Below, one piece after another: positions 13,001 to 24,888 of a stretch of 64,000 nucleotides of DNA. Position 1 is the stretch's first letter; each line of letters starts with the position of its first letter. Origin of the DNA: Paracentrotus lividus (lineage: Eukaryota; Echinodermata; Echinoidea; Camarodonta; Echinidae); assembly GCA_940671915.1 (NCBI GenBank), contig CALNVZ010002100.1, forward strand, positions 12,383,950 to 12,447,949, given 5' to 3'. The notes under the pieces were generated by a model, which ran no database searches, had not been told where the DNA came from, and saw nothing but the letters and a program-made list of their open reading frames with translations. The position numbers and the translations under genes were made by a program.

Positions 13001-16000
13001 TGCTATACGATTCAGTAGACAAAATAACTTTAATTAATGATTATGAACTAGTTGATTATTTTGAGCTGCTTATTTTCGTATGATATGACGTTGTGCAACC
13101 TTATAGGCTGAGTCATACATTACCATTGAACCGACTCCAAACCGATTTGCCATTCGTGTTGATGTATTTTTTTGTTCGGTTGGGTGTTGATTCGGGTCAG
13201 TTTCACTATTGTGACTTGGCTAATATTGTTAAGGCTTTCAAAAAAAATAAATAATGGAAGAGTCAAGTAAAAGTATAATCATCGTTGATATAATGACCAT
13301 CTGTGATGAAGTCTTTATTCTAGTAGTATTCTTGTTTTATCGTTAGATTATTTTTACTATCCTGATCGCATGGCTATTCTCCTATATCTTACTGTGACGA
13401 TGTGTTTCCAACTGACCCGGAAGAATATGGTTATGGGGCTCGTACCGGATTCTCAACAATGGTACTCTGGCCGAAGCCCCCTGGTTTGATTTCCCTTATC
13501 CAGGTAGGTCATGGGTTGCGAAGGGTTTTTGACGGCGCTTGTCTGTGAAAATATGTATGCTTACTCTCAGTAAAGTATATTCGATTAACCCCTATTCATT
13601 ATCGGTCTTTCATGAACAGGTCAATGGGGCGTGCCTCGTGTGACGACCGCCGGAACTCTCGGCATGCTGGCGGGAGTACTAGCCTCCATGGTCGAGTCCG
13701 TGGGTGATTACTATGCTTGTGCTCGTTTATCAGGTGCCCCACCCCCACCAGCCCACGCCATCAACCGTGGTATTGGAATGGAGGGTATTGGCTGCATCTT
13801 GGCCGGAGCTTGGGGTACGGCGAATGGTACCACCTCGTACAGTGAGAACATTGGTGCTATTGGAATTACAAAGGTGCGTGAAATTTGTCAGTGTTTCCAC
13901 ATCTACTCCTGATTTCCATCGTGTCATTATGAACTATAGAATCTTGTATTGTTTTACTGGTTATGGCGCTTTAATAATGGGTACGTGGTACAATAAAAAC
14001 AAAAAGAATGGGAAATTTTAATATACTGTAAACATCAAATCGCGCAGATCGGAGCACACACTGGAAGCGTACAGCAAGTGATTCACGATCGTTGAAAGAA
14101 CATAAAAGAAATGCTATGAATAATCACTTTTTTCGGTAATGCGTTGCATCTTGTGAACTTATTCTGTGCAATATCATTTTAACATTTAGATTTCAAACAA
14201 TAATTATGCTCATCTACATTGTGGCTATTTATTTGGCGTCGAAAGAAAGAATTGATACAGAACTTTATAATTAATGAATGTTTGTTTTAATTGAGAAAAT
14301 GACTGACCGTCTGGGTTTTGATTTTTGTGGGATGCCGTGTATATAAATATTTCTTATTTTTATTCTATACTTTATTTCCTCATCAGGTTGGAAGTCGTCT
14401 TGTGATTCAAGTTGCTGCTTGCATTCTCATGATTGTGGGAGTCTTTGGCAAGTTTAATGCATTTTTCTCCACTATACCCGAGCCTGTCATTGGTGGAGTC
14501 CTCTCAACAACATTCGGTAAAATATCCATTTTTTGATTGGTCGGTTAATTTCGATAAAATATGTATAATTATGTCTCCCTGACCCTGATAGTAACTTACG
14601 TGCAAGCATTTCTTCTGCGTTCTTTAATTGCAGTATTATATCTTTTTAATATTCTTAAATTATCTGTTCTTTCCAAAATGATACCATCTTTGTCAATCCA
14701 TGCAGTTATTTCGTCGTTTTGTAGAATTAGAAGCACTTGTATTGGGTATGCAAAGCAAGGTTTCAAGCAAAAACCCAAGGTTAATTATATCATTCCGTTG
14801 GACTGGACACATTCTACTTTGATATTGTTATCATACCATATCATTTTAAAGATTTAAAGAAGGTATTTTTGCTTGAATATTATGAACATATTCATTTCAG
14901 GTATGGTCATGGCGGTTGGAATCTCTAACCTACAGTTTGTGGACCTGAATTCACCACGAAACCTCTTCATTGTCGGGTTTTCTTTCTACGTTGGTATTTC
15001 TATTCCTGATTACATTACAGCCAACCCGGACTCTATCAACACAGGTATTTTACAGGGACGTAGGATCCTCTAACATAAAGGCCCATATTCTAAGTTCGAG
15101 TGTGTATGATTTGATTAGACAAAATAGGATCGCACTGAAGCACAGCACAAACTTCAACTGACTCCCCTCCTAGCCTTTAGCCAAGGCACTCGGCGCTTTT
15201 ATTTCCCAAAATGCGCCAAACGAGTCTGAATACATAAGACTATCATGCGCCTCTCGTACAAACTCAGTCTTCAGTTCAGAATACGGGCCTACTGAGAGTT
15301 GCTATTAATTGCAAATTGAATATAGCCAATCAGGAACCTTGATGCACCATTGATTCTATGATGATCTTTTTCAGTCAGAATTCGCAATAGGTTAAAATTT
15401 TTAAAAGCCCACAGTAGTATTTACTTGAAAATCAGTTGAAAAGCTCGAATCGAAGCCTTTGCAAAAATCATCTCTCATCAAGTAACGACTTCAAACTTGC
15501 CTCTGATGTAAGTGGTTTGGCACTATAGTTGATTTTGACCGCAGAGAGGCAACGACGGTCCTGAAAAGTATAATAAAAATTCATAACAGTTAATACTTAT
15601 TTCATAATCATTTTTGTTTGCCTTACAGGAAATGAAACATTCGACCAAGTATTGCTTGTACTCCTGGAGACTAGTATGTTTGTAGGTGGAGTGGTAGGAT
15701 TTGTCCTGGACAATACAGTACCAGGTAGGTAATATGGGACAGGGTGGGTAATACGGGAGAGGGATGGTAATACGGGACAGGTTGGATAATACGAGACAGG
15801 GCAAGAGATACGGGATATAGGTAATATTGGACATGTTATACGGAATAAGTAGGTATAATACAGGACATTGAAGGTAGTACGGTACAGGGACGGTAAAACG
15901 GGATATAATTTATGATTCTAATTTTTACTTTACTGTTGTGTATTCCAACTGAAGGTAAAAGGTAGAAAATGAATTATATAATATGTAATCATATAATTAT

Positions 16001-16670
16001 GTTTTCTACGTGATACTATTTCAAATATGAGTTAAGTACTTTGCAATGAGAACAAATTTAAGTTAAAGTGGAATAGGGGAAGAAATAGTCATTTTGAATC
16101 TTTTGTGCTTTTAGTTGTTTTCCCCTCTATCAATATTGCTTATCTCTTAATTTTTTTTTTGAAGAATATATTCTTTTTCTTACCACCTCTAAATTCTGAA
16201 CAAAACATTACGTTACTTGAGCATTTTGAGTATTTTCCCCTCGATCTATACCGCTTGTCTATTGTTTCTAGTTTTGGTGATACTTTCTTTTTCTTAGTGC
16301 CCATAAATAATTACCACAGTTTGATTCTCAGTGAAACAAACCTTGCATTAATTCTGAATGTCCACTGTCCCTTCGTTGAACAAATCCCACATATCCAGGT
16401 ACGCGTGAGGAGCGAGGCCTCACCAAATGGAGAAACATGTACGGAATGACGGACGAGGATGATGAAGATGCTGACTTTGTCGACGCGTCCGAAGAGGTGA
16501 TGGAGTTGACATTGAAGTCGTATGACATGCCGTTCGGAATGAGCTACATTAGGAAATGGAAGTGGACCAGGTATCTCCCATTCAGTCCCACCTTCAAAGG
16601 ATTAAACCTCAAGAAAGCCTGTGGTAGCCAGTGCAGGAGGAGGAAAACAAAGCAGCAAAACGGTGTGTGA
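10017..16670 (+). CDS. SLC23-family nucleobase/ascorbate transporter, 5'-partial, nine exons
   Basis: Polytopic membrane carrier of the nucleobase-ascorbate transporter family. Animal members import ascorbate with sodium, or nucleobases, across the plasma membrane. Exons: 10017-10069, 11465-11639, 12573-12692, 13347-13503, 13620-13873, 14387-14516, 14901-15044, 15629-15724, 16399-16670 (stop TGA 16668-16670). Family landmarks: [43 protein letters not shown], the family signature [25 protein letters not shown] and the tail [11 protein letters not shown]...YLPFSPTF. From 13620 on, all exons are intact and joined in phase. Exons at 11465, 12573 and 13347 need several +/-1 base corrections to keep the conserved frame, and a 25-N gap lies in the intron before 11465. 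About 465 residues are present against roughly 600 in the family; the first membrane segments are missing. The substrate cannot be decided, since key TM1 residues are absent. Whether it is damaged or misassembled is discussed in the findings. Confidence 0.9.
11260..11284. other. assembly gap of 25 N inside a poly-G run
   Basis: 25 N with G runs on both sides (7 before, 8 after). Probably a homopolymer that could not be read through. It marks local low sequence quality in the SLC23 intron. Confidence 0.98.
12112..12284. mobile_element. small MITE with GGGCGTTTCAC ends
   Basis: Left end GGGCGTTTCACAAAGTCATT, right end ...GACTCGTGAAAACACC. Inner inverted words TTCGTAAAAGTTATGAATGAC and GTCATTTCATAACTTACAAACG (split here by mismatches) pair. 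It sits in an SLC23 intron. It looks like a short relative of the 935-bp element at 44619-45552, which has the same GGGGCGTTTCACGAAA ends. Confidence 0.65.
12774..12847. repeat. GA-rich simple repeat ending in poly-G
   Basis: (GA)n with short interruptions followed by a 14-base G run, within an SLC23 intron. Confidence 0.85.
15725..15905 (+). repeat. minisatellite starting at an SLC23 splice donor
   Basis: About nine degenerate copies of a roughly 19-20 bp unit like GGTAATACGGGACAGG begin exactly at the donor of the exon ending at 15724. The first copy is itself the donor sequence CCAG/GTAGGTAATATGGGACAG, so each unit carries a potential GGTAAT donor-like word. Confidence 0.8.
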
Positions 16671-17568
16671 TAATACAAGATACAAGATACAAGTTGCATT
16701 GGTAGTTTATAAAGTCCAAATTATGGAATTTTTACAAGACAATATGAATAACAATAATGACCCCACGTTGTTACGTTGAAGATCTATTTTGATAAAAGCT
16801 AATTCCCTTAGAAATGTTTTGCTTTTGTGATGCCTTTATAATCTTATGACCCGTCTTTTTGACCTTTTTTTTTTGCGCCCCTTCTCATGCTAAATCGATG
16901 TCTGAGATGCTTGTTAGACTTAAAATACATGAATTTTTTAACTAAGGAGCAATTTATTTTCATATTATATATATAGTATTTGTATTTGTATTTGTATATA
17001 GTATTTGGCATACAGTATGAATTATATCGAATGGCTCGAGCGGAGTCTGAATTATAACGACACTTACAAAAATGTAAATGTGAATTTGCCAAATTCGAGA
17101 CTCTTTTTATTTAAAGCATATGTCTGCAAAATGTGATTACATGGAATATGTATCAGTGATACAGATATTTTTGTTTTTGACTTATCTTACTTATTCTTTC
17201 TTTTTCATTATTTTTAGACATTCCATTGTCTTCTAATGAAGGCAATGTCGCGTAAGGGGATTTCCTTACCTTCACTTCCAACGTCTTCCAGAAACCACCG
17301 AAATAACAACTCAACGGTGCTCATTTCAAGTCTGCTCGGAATCGATTAAAGTATTTATCATCTGTAAATATTGTTCATGATTGATTCGAATACCAGCTAT
17401 ACTCGCCAGTGCAGACGCAGTAGCATTTTCCTTTTGTTAACATGTCGCATTTTTTTGTGTGTCAAGAAACGGTGGTTGCGCTTTATACCTCAGTTGCGGT
17501 TTCCCAACATCAATAACTTCGCCATTAGGGGATTTTAAGGGATTTTTTTTCTCCAATTTTTTGCTGGC

Positions 17569-17928
17569 CTGGGCCCCGTTGCGTAAAGAATTATTATTAT
17601 ATTAACTTTGCCATAAAAGTTAACGAAGTTGAACGGGTTCTTAAAGAATCTTTATACAAAGCATAATATGTTTGTGGTTTTGCTAGACAGATGGAGACTT
17701 ATACAAATGGTGTAAACAATTTGTTGTTACTTATTGTTGAATTCAAACATTATCAAAACATGTTATATGTTTAAATATGCTGCTTTGGAATGATTGAATA
17801 AAAATGCTATCAATGGTAACTATCACGAAATACTGCCTTTTGATTGGATGTTTGGCAATGTTACCATGGTAATTACCATTAATGGTAAAGTTACCATAAT
17901 ACTAATTCTATATGCAATGGGGCCCTGG
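17569..17928. mobile_element. MITE with CTGGGCCCCGTTGC ends
   Basis: Left end CTGGGCCCCGTTGCGTAAAG, right end TGCAATGGGGCCCTGG. The interior has GTTAACTTT/AAAGTTAAC and repeated TTACCAT/ATGGTAA words that can pair. Non-coding, roughly 360 bp. It would lie in or just after the SLC23 3'UTR. Confidence 0.7.
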
Positions 17929-17939
17929 TGTTGATCTCA

Positions 17940-18150
17940 CCGGGGTGTGAATACAATGTGATATTCGGTACGAGGTGTCATAGGGTATGATATTATATAT
18001 AATGTTATTGGGTATAATATTTTATATAACGAGGGTGTCATGGGGTTATTATTATATAAAACGAATGTGTCGTGAGGTAAAATATTCTATAAAACGATTA
18101 TATCTGTAAACGAGTGTGTTACCGGTATGTTGTAAACGAGGGTTGGTGGA
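17940..18150. repeat. degenerate tandem repeat, about 45 bp period
   Basis: Four or five diverged copies built on GAGGGTGTCATGGGGT followed by an ATATTATATAAAACGA-like segment. Confidence 0.6.
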
Positions 18151-19249
18151 TCACTGTAAAAATTTAGTAATTACATGAATCTGAGAAGGTGATTTTGTAT
18201 TAATAGAATTGAAATGAAGGTTACTGTTTGCCAAAACGTTGAGGCTGTTCTTTCAAAATAAGAATTGCAAACGGATTCTGTAATGTATTTGAGTAATAAT
18301 TTGAGATTGTAATTTAATTATTTGTTATTGTTATAATCCATTTTTGTGATTCACTTATCCCCTTATTCAAAATATATTTTTGATGTGTTGTTGTAAAGAG
18401 GTCTTTTCATTTTGTTTGTTTGTGTATAAAGTATTGTATGAAACATATAGTGCAGACAACAGGGTTGGTGAAATGTTGAAGAAGAAAAAAAAATCTTATG
18501 GTTGATATCTATGATCACCAAATGAATATCTTAATAACTACGACTGTCTGATGATTCGTATTGTCGTGGATGTCTATATGAATTTATATACTATTTGATA
18601 GTGAAACTCGCTATTCCATTCATGTCCATAAATCCTAAATAAATAAAGATGTTTTTAATTTCACGTGACAGCTTTTCAGGCTGAATGATCTGTGGATTTT
18701 CAGTTTAAATTTGGAACATGTACTTAACCAAGAACAAAAAAAAGCTTATTTTTTTTAGTTTTAACCTATTCGTTGCCTCGATGACCAACACCCTGTATAT
18801 CTTCAACGTAATTACATGACAAAGTCTAGTTTGGTGTAGAATTGTCATTGTTGATATATCTCGACTCTTTCTTCTCTATTATGTTGTCAGTATCTTTAAT
18901 CAATACTATAATTCTAGTAAAGAAACAAATAACACGCATATTCCAGGGCTTGTAAATATTTTAGAGTCTCCTTATATGCGTGCCTATAACAAAAGCACAA
19001 AATGATACTTGAAACAAATAAAACTAACTATATTATTGTGTATTAAAAAAAACAAAAACAAAAATATATAATGTAAAAAAATATATATAAAGGTTCACAA
19101 TCAATGTACTCTTGTCTTTAACAATGTCGATATTCCCGATGTGGAAACTTTCATAAATATTTGTTACAAAATTGATGAACGCTTTATGTTTTACATTTTT
19201 TCACCAGATATAAAAGGAAACAAGAGGGACAAGAGAATACTATGAAAGA

Positions 19250-19460
19250 CATGATGAGAGAGAGAGAGAGAGGGCGAGGTTGAGAGGAAGAGAGGAGAGC
19301 GAGTATAAATTATATGTGTGTTTGTGGTGTCCTGGTGGTGTGTATGTGTGTTGTGGTGAGAGAAGAGAAGAGAGAGTTAGAAGAGAGAGGGAGAGGGGAG
19401 AGCCATGATGGAATGAGTAGGGAGAGAGACGAAGGAGAGAGACAACAGCAGGCGAGAGAG
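19250..19460. repeat. purine-rich GA/GGAGA low-complexity tract
   Basis: Mostly (GA)n, with a TGTGTGTTTGTGGTGT island at 19313-19355. Open frames predicted on both strands here are by-products of the simple sequence. Confidence 0.85.
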
Positions 19461-19726
19461 AAAGGGAACGAAGACGAGGCGGAAAAAAATAACACCCATT
19501 TATTTTTCCACTCCCTAAAAGTCCTTTTCCCCATACTAAAAGTTCCATTTCCTTTTTACCTGTCTAAAGCCATTTATCTGCTGCTAGAGACTATTTGCGC
19601 CCTTTTAAAGGGTGTTCCAGATCCTTATTTCCCCATAAAATATATTAATTCAGGGATGGACTGGCCCTATGATCCGAGACCACGCGAAAAATAGTCGCCA
19701 TTGTGATGTACACTTTTTTTTTTACC

Positions 19727-19860
19727 CAGATGGTTCGTTTTTTTTCTTCTTTTTTTCTCCTGTCTCAAAGTCACAAGAGGGATTAAAAAAAAAAAAAAAA
19801 AAAAAAACAAGCAAACAAACAACAAAACAAAACACACAAATAAAAAGAAAAAAAAAAGGA
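19727..19860. repeat. T-rich then A-rich low-complexity pair
   Basis: T-rich tract at 19727-19760 followed by about 24 A at 19784-19807 and CAAACAAA repeats. Resembles the A-rich tail of a retroposon, but no body was identified. Confidence 0.6.
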
Positions 19861-20419
19861 GAAAGATTTTGACTTTTCTGGTTTATTGGCCCCAAAATAT
19901 TACAAACTTCGCACTTTTGGATTCTTGGCCCAGAACACATATTTGAGGCTCATGCTACCCCCCCCCCTTGTTCATGAGCATCTATTTTCGGCAGATGATT
20001 TTTTAATTTTTTTTATCAAAACACTTCTATTGTAAATCGGAATGCATTGTGACTTGTCTATAATATGACAATTAAAAATGGAATCATAATATCCTTCTGC
20101 TTCCCTTGTCAAACCAGATGCATTAGATTTTTTCAGTGCCCCATTGTTTCAGGGGTAAACAATTTGATATCCCTTGTATGTCCTCAATGCATGAGCGAAT
20201 CCCTTTGTTCTGGAAATCCTAAGTGGTGTTGCAAAAGAAGGCAGCCATTTCGAGCTGTACAAGAGCGCAAACGTACGACATTCGTGAAGACGCTTTCGAA
20301 GATGAAAATAATTTTTTCAAGTAAGTGATTTTGTTTGTATAAAATGTACATTTAATTTTCTTGATGAGCTGATAATTATCACAATAAAAATAAATGACTA
20401 CCACAGAAATAAGTAGGGC

Positions 20420-22690
20420 CTATAGTGATGTGATGATACGATTTTTTTTTAAAACAATGCCCAATTTTGAAAATGAAGAAGGGGCATTCTTTGAAAAAGT
20501 GAACCCTTTTGGAAAAATAAAGTTGTCCTTTTGTTTTTAAGCTGCACATTCATATAGAGCATTGTCTGAAGTTCATGAAAAGCATTTTTTATCTTATTTT
20601 TATAAATTTTTCATGCTCATTTGCATAAATTAACATGCAAAAATTTGAATAGAAAAATGGTACGTAAAATATCATTTGTTTGACCCGACTTGATTGTATA
20701 TGCGGTCTCCTACTTGATTATTGTCATTATATACCCTTTTTTAACTTCATTCTTTAAATTTAACTGAAAAATAATGGTGTTGAATTGATTGTTTTAAAGA
20801 TAATTAACTAAAGAAATTAATTGCCATCAAAATGTCACACACGTGCACCAAAAAACACGAAAATTAACGCCCGCCCGAAAACCATAGTTCTATAGTATTA
20901 CAATTTTTTCTCCAAAGCTAGATATAATATGCCTTGCATCTCACCAAATATGATGCCATGACAGCTTTTAATTTAGGTTATTAATTAACTTTGAAATTGG
21001 TCACACACGTGACCCACGGGTCACGTGTGTGACAACTATGTCATGCTTAAAAAAAGGGGACAGGCTATCGCCATTCTTGAAAAGTAACCTTTTGGGACAA
21101 ATAAATTTTTGGCTTTTTGATTTTAAGCTGCATATTCAAATAGAGCAATGTCTGAAATTTCATGAACTGATGTTTTTTCGTGATTTTTGCAATTGTTCAT
21201 GCCATTTGCATAAATTAACATAAATGATAATTAAATGGAAAAACGGTAAATAAAATATCATTTTTTTAAACCCTGACTGGAATAGAATGCTTGACTTCCT
21301 TACTTGGATTACTGTCATTAATATTATTTACCTATTCCTTTAATCTAACCCAAAAAATAATGTTGTTAAATTGATTATATTAAGATAATCACCCTGGAAA
21401 TTAATTGCCTCTAATTTCACAAAAACAAGTAACAGAAACACACAAAAGTTTATGCCCGTCTTATGGCTCTGGTATTATTATAATTATTTCTTCAAGCTAG
21501 ATTTAATGTACCTTGCATCTCACTAAATATGAATCCATGACAAGTTTTAATTTGATTATTATTAGCAAACAAATGGTACACAACGTGACCCGCTGGGTGG
21601 GGGCGGTCATGATTCTGATTATTCTCTTTCATTTGCTTGAAATTAATGTTATTTTAGCATTATTATGCTCCAAAATGGTTCTGCAATAATTTTGCGAAAA
21701 AAACAAACAAAAACAAAACAAAACAAAAGAACAAACAAACAGCAAACAAAAGGTCGAAAAAACAAGGAAATACATAAGAAATCATAAAACAATGAAATAC
21801 ACAAGGAATTTAGTTCGATATAATTTTTTTTTCAAGTACAATGGTTAGGAATCCTATAAAGATTATGCAAACACAATATTAGCATTCCAGAAAGCTGTAG
21901 TTTCAATTAGAAACAAAAATTATGATTTTATGCAATGCGTAAATTAGTATAATTAATTAATAAAAATAAATTATTATTATTTAGGAAAATTAACAGTGCT
22001 TTCTTTAGTTACATCACACACTACCATCGTGCAAATTTTCAGCGCACTCGCGCGATCAACAGCCAAAGATCTTTATAGGGGCATCATGGCCCCCCTCTCT
22101 ACCCGCCCCTCCCCCAGTCTTGGACAGCTACCAAACACCCATTGACTCATTAGGGTTGAGTTCATAATTTTTTACCACAGCGGATATGTAATTGCTCAAA
22201 TGTACATTTATTGTCATAATACATAATATATTCATTTTGCTGTTACAATTTGCCATAGGTCACATCACGTGACCCACTAAAATGTCACACGTGACCCGGC
22301 ATCACTATATAAAATAATAATAAAAAATGAAATTTCAGAGATGACTCCTATCCAGGGTATTTTTGTAACAGGTCCATAATGCATATCTCACGCAATAAGA
22401 ACATTTCATCACTTTAAAACTCACAGGAATTTCAAAATGAAATTGAACTTTCAAAATCATGCGTTCTGTGAGTCACACACGTGACCCACTTCTTTGACCT
22501 CTGACCTTAAACATGCATATTGTAATATCAAAAAATATTTGCAAATGATGCCAACAAAATATATTAGCATGATATAACATAAAATCAGTATATTTTAAAA
22601 TTGTTAGAGTTATAGCAATTAAAGTCAAGATTTTGCATAATTTCGGTCACACACGTGACAAGATGGTCCAGAACTGTCATTTCTTGTTGA
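20420..22690. mobile_element. large non-autonomous repeat with GTCACACACGTGACCCA motif array
   Basis: At least eight copies of a motif like GTCACACACGTGACCCA occur at about 20833, 21000, 21018, 21580, 22257, 22283, 22471 and 22645. Two of them form a 34-bp palindrome at 21000-21033. The block also contains a diverged internal direct duplication offset by about 590 bp (TTTTAAGCTGCAYATTCAWATAGAGCA near 20540 and 21120 in broken form). A related block without the CACGTG motif occurs in a NEK4 intron near 34860-35190. No transposase seen; boundaries are approximate. Confidence 0.55.
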
Positions 22691-23032
22691 AAAGGAAAGG
22701 CCCGTCGAGGCGTTTTAACCAGTTATAGTTACGTTCATGTATGATTAATAATGGGATTCCTGATAGCCCATGATGAAGTTTTGATTAATGCTTTATTAGT
22801 TACATTGCTCAGTTGCAAATAAATCTGTATATTAATACTGTACCAGTAGTATTAATGAAGAAATCTTATTTCAAACAACTCCTACTCTCCGATCGTTCAT
22901 CTGTTTCCCTCCATCTCCTTTTTTTATCTTTCTTTTCCCAATTTTATCTGTCCTTTCATCACCCTTCCAGCTGCGGATCGGGCGTACAAGGCAATTTTCT
23001 TAGATATATGCTCAATGCAGTCCGATGCGAAC

Positions 23033-23120
23033 TACCCCCCCCCAAAAAAAAAAAAAAAACAAACAACACACACAAACAAACAAACAACAAACAAACAAAC
23101 AAAAACAAACAAAAACACTG
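23033..23120. repeat. poly-C/poly-A with (CAAA)n tract
   Basis: Nine C, about 17 A, then CAAACAAACAAA-type repeats. Confidence 0.85.
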
Positions 23121-24888
23121 GTACTTAAGTTTAAATAAATTGAGAAATCAAAATTAGGAAAAAAAATAATCATTAAACATAATAAAACACAGTAAATATG
23201 GATTTTTGTCTTGCCAATTCAATTTATTGTAACGAGACAAGGCAAATCTCATATTTAAAAAAAATCTTGGTCAACAAGCAGATCAAATACAGGTCTTTTA
23301 ATACACACAAAAAAAATCACAAATATGGTATTATATTTTATCATATCTCGACTATACATAGGCACAATATCTCTATAAAGTAGATTAAAAATGACACACA
23401 TAACATTTGGCTGATATTTCAAACATAGACATAAAATGAATATGAATAATTCAAATGGAACCATCTTTAGCATTTCAAGGAAAATTATGAACATTTTATG
23501 AAGATAAAACATAATGCTAACCCAAATAGTATTGTCTAAATAGGAGTACTTTTTATAAATAGATTTACAATAGCAAACAAATAGCAACCAATCTTGAGGC
23601 ACGATGTCCAACCAAGTAAAGTAAAGACATACAAGTTACAATGAAGATTGTTGTTGATATTGTGTTTACATGTGATTTCAGCCGACACACTTTAGTACTA
23701 CTATTTAACCAGTACCTGTTATCAACTCTACACATGGAATGTTTGGGGATACATTATTTTTTACATAGGAGAGTAGTAGAAGAAGTACTAAATTAGGAGG
23801 GGAAACAACAATTTCTAATCTTTGCAATTGAATACCTATTCACCTGTGTACAAGTTTATGGAGATATTTGAATACATATGCCTGCAACTTCCATAATGTT
23901 TTCTTTCAATGGATAGTACATAAATTAAACATAATTAAACCAGTAGAGGTCCAATAAATGAAAACATTGCTGTATTATAAATATGATGCATTATCAACAT
24001 TTTCCTTCATTTAAACATGCTCAATATAATACCCGTGTTCTTAAAATGCTATGGGGACAAATAATACTTGAAAAAGCACCTCGTAAAAGTAATTAGAGCC
24101 CCTTTGAGAAATTTGCAGAGTTTTGTCCATAAACTCTTATTTAAGGAAAGTTCATTTGCTGTTTAAAACATATTTTTAAAGATGCAAGTGCTTTTCAATG
24201 ATTCACATTAAAATTTCACACATTGAATTTTGTTTTCAATAATGTAAAAAGTCTTACTTTATCCAAAATTTAGTTTGGGGTTATTGTGTGTACTTCTTTC
24301 TATTCCAAGATTCCCATGAATACAGTTGTTGATTTGGTTAGACATGTAAATATCAATAACAACATAAAGCAACTGAAATGTAAATTATCTGAATTTTGTT
24401 TAATTATTGTCACCACACAAATTTATTATACTTGTATTCATAGATTACTATGCAGATAAGCAAGACTTTATGAATAATATAGGGTTGCAGGTAAGGATAA
24501 TCTGAAGCTAGAAATATAAGCCATCTGTATATATCTTTGTCTCTATACATGGGAATTGATATGAATAGTACATACAAGGAAATATCACCTGTATATTTGA
24601 TAATAAATATCATGCAAGTTTTACACTTCCTCATAATGCAAGCTACACATAAATCCTTGTTTAATTATTCATTTTACTTGGGATTTATAATTGCATTTAT
24701 AAGCATTCACAATTTCAAAAGTTCATTAAAATGCAGTACTGAGTCAATACGAAACTATTATGACATACAAAAGATTTTAGTGGAAAAGTAATTGAACTTC
24801 AAGTATAAAGACAATTGGAATACAAACGCACTTGAAAAGATATAGGGTAAAAATATTTTTGGATTTCAGACACATTTGAATACTAATA

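Larger units (their letters stand above)
16671..18660 (+). other. probable SLC23 3' untranslated/flanking region
   Basis: No gene. AATAAA signals follow the SLC23 stop at 17797-17802 and, as an overlapping pair, at 18638-18647, so the 3'UTR could run to about 17.8 or 18.66 kb. The segment contains a MITE and a degenerate minisatellite. Transcript ends are not determinable from sequence. Confidence 0.4.

Noticed and set aside
19240-19694. Overlapping open frames of 74-126 codons on both strands
   Set aside because: Generated by the GA-rich simple repeat, which lacks stops in several frames.
20065-20328. 87-codon frame with CPQCMSESLCSGNPKWCC cysteine cluster and possible splice sites
   Set aside because: Cysteine spacing fits no zinc-binding family I know, and it borders a repeat block; could be chance.
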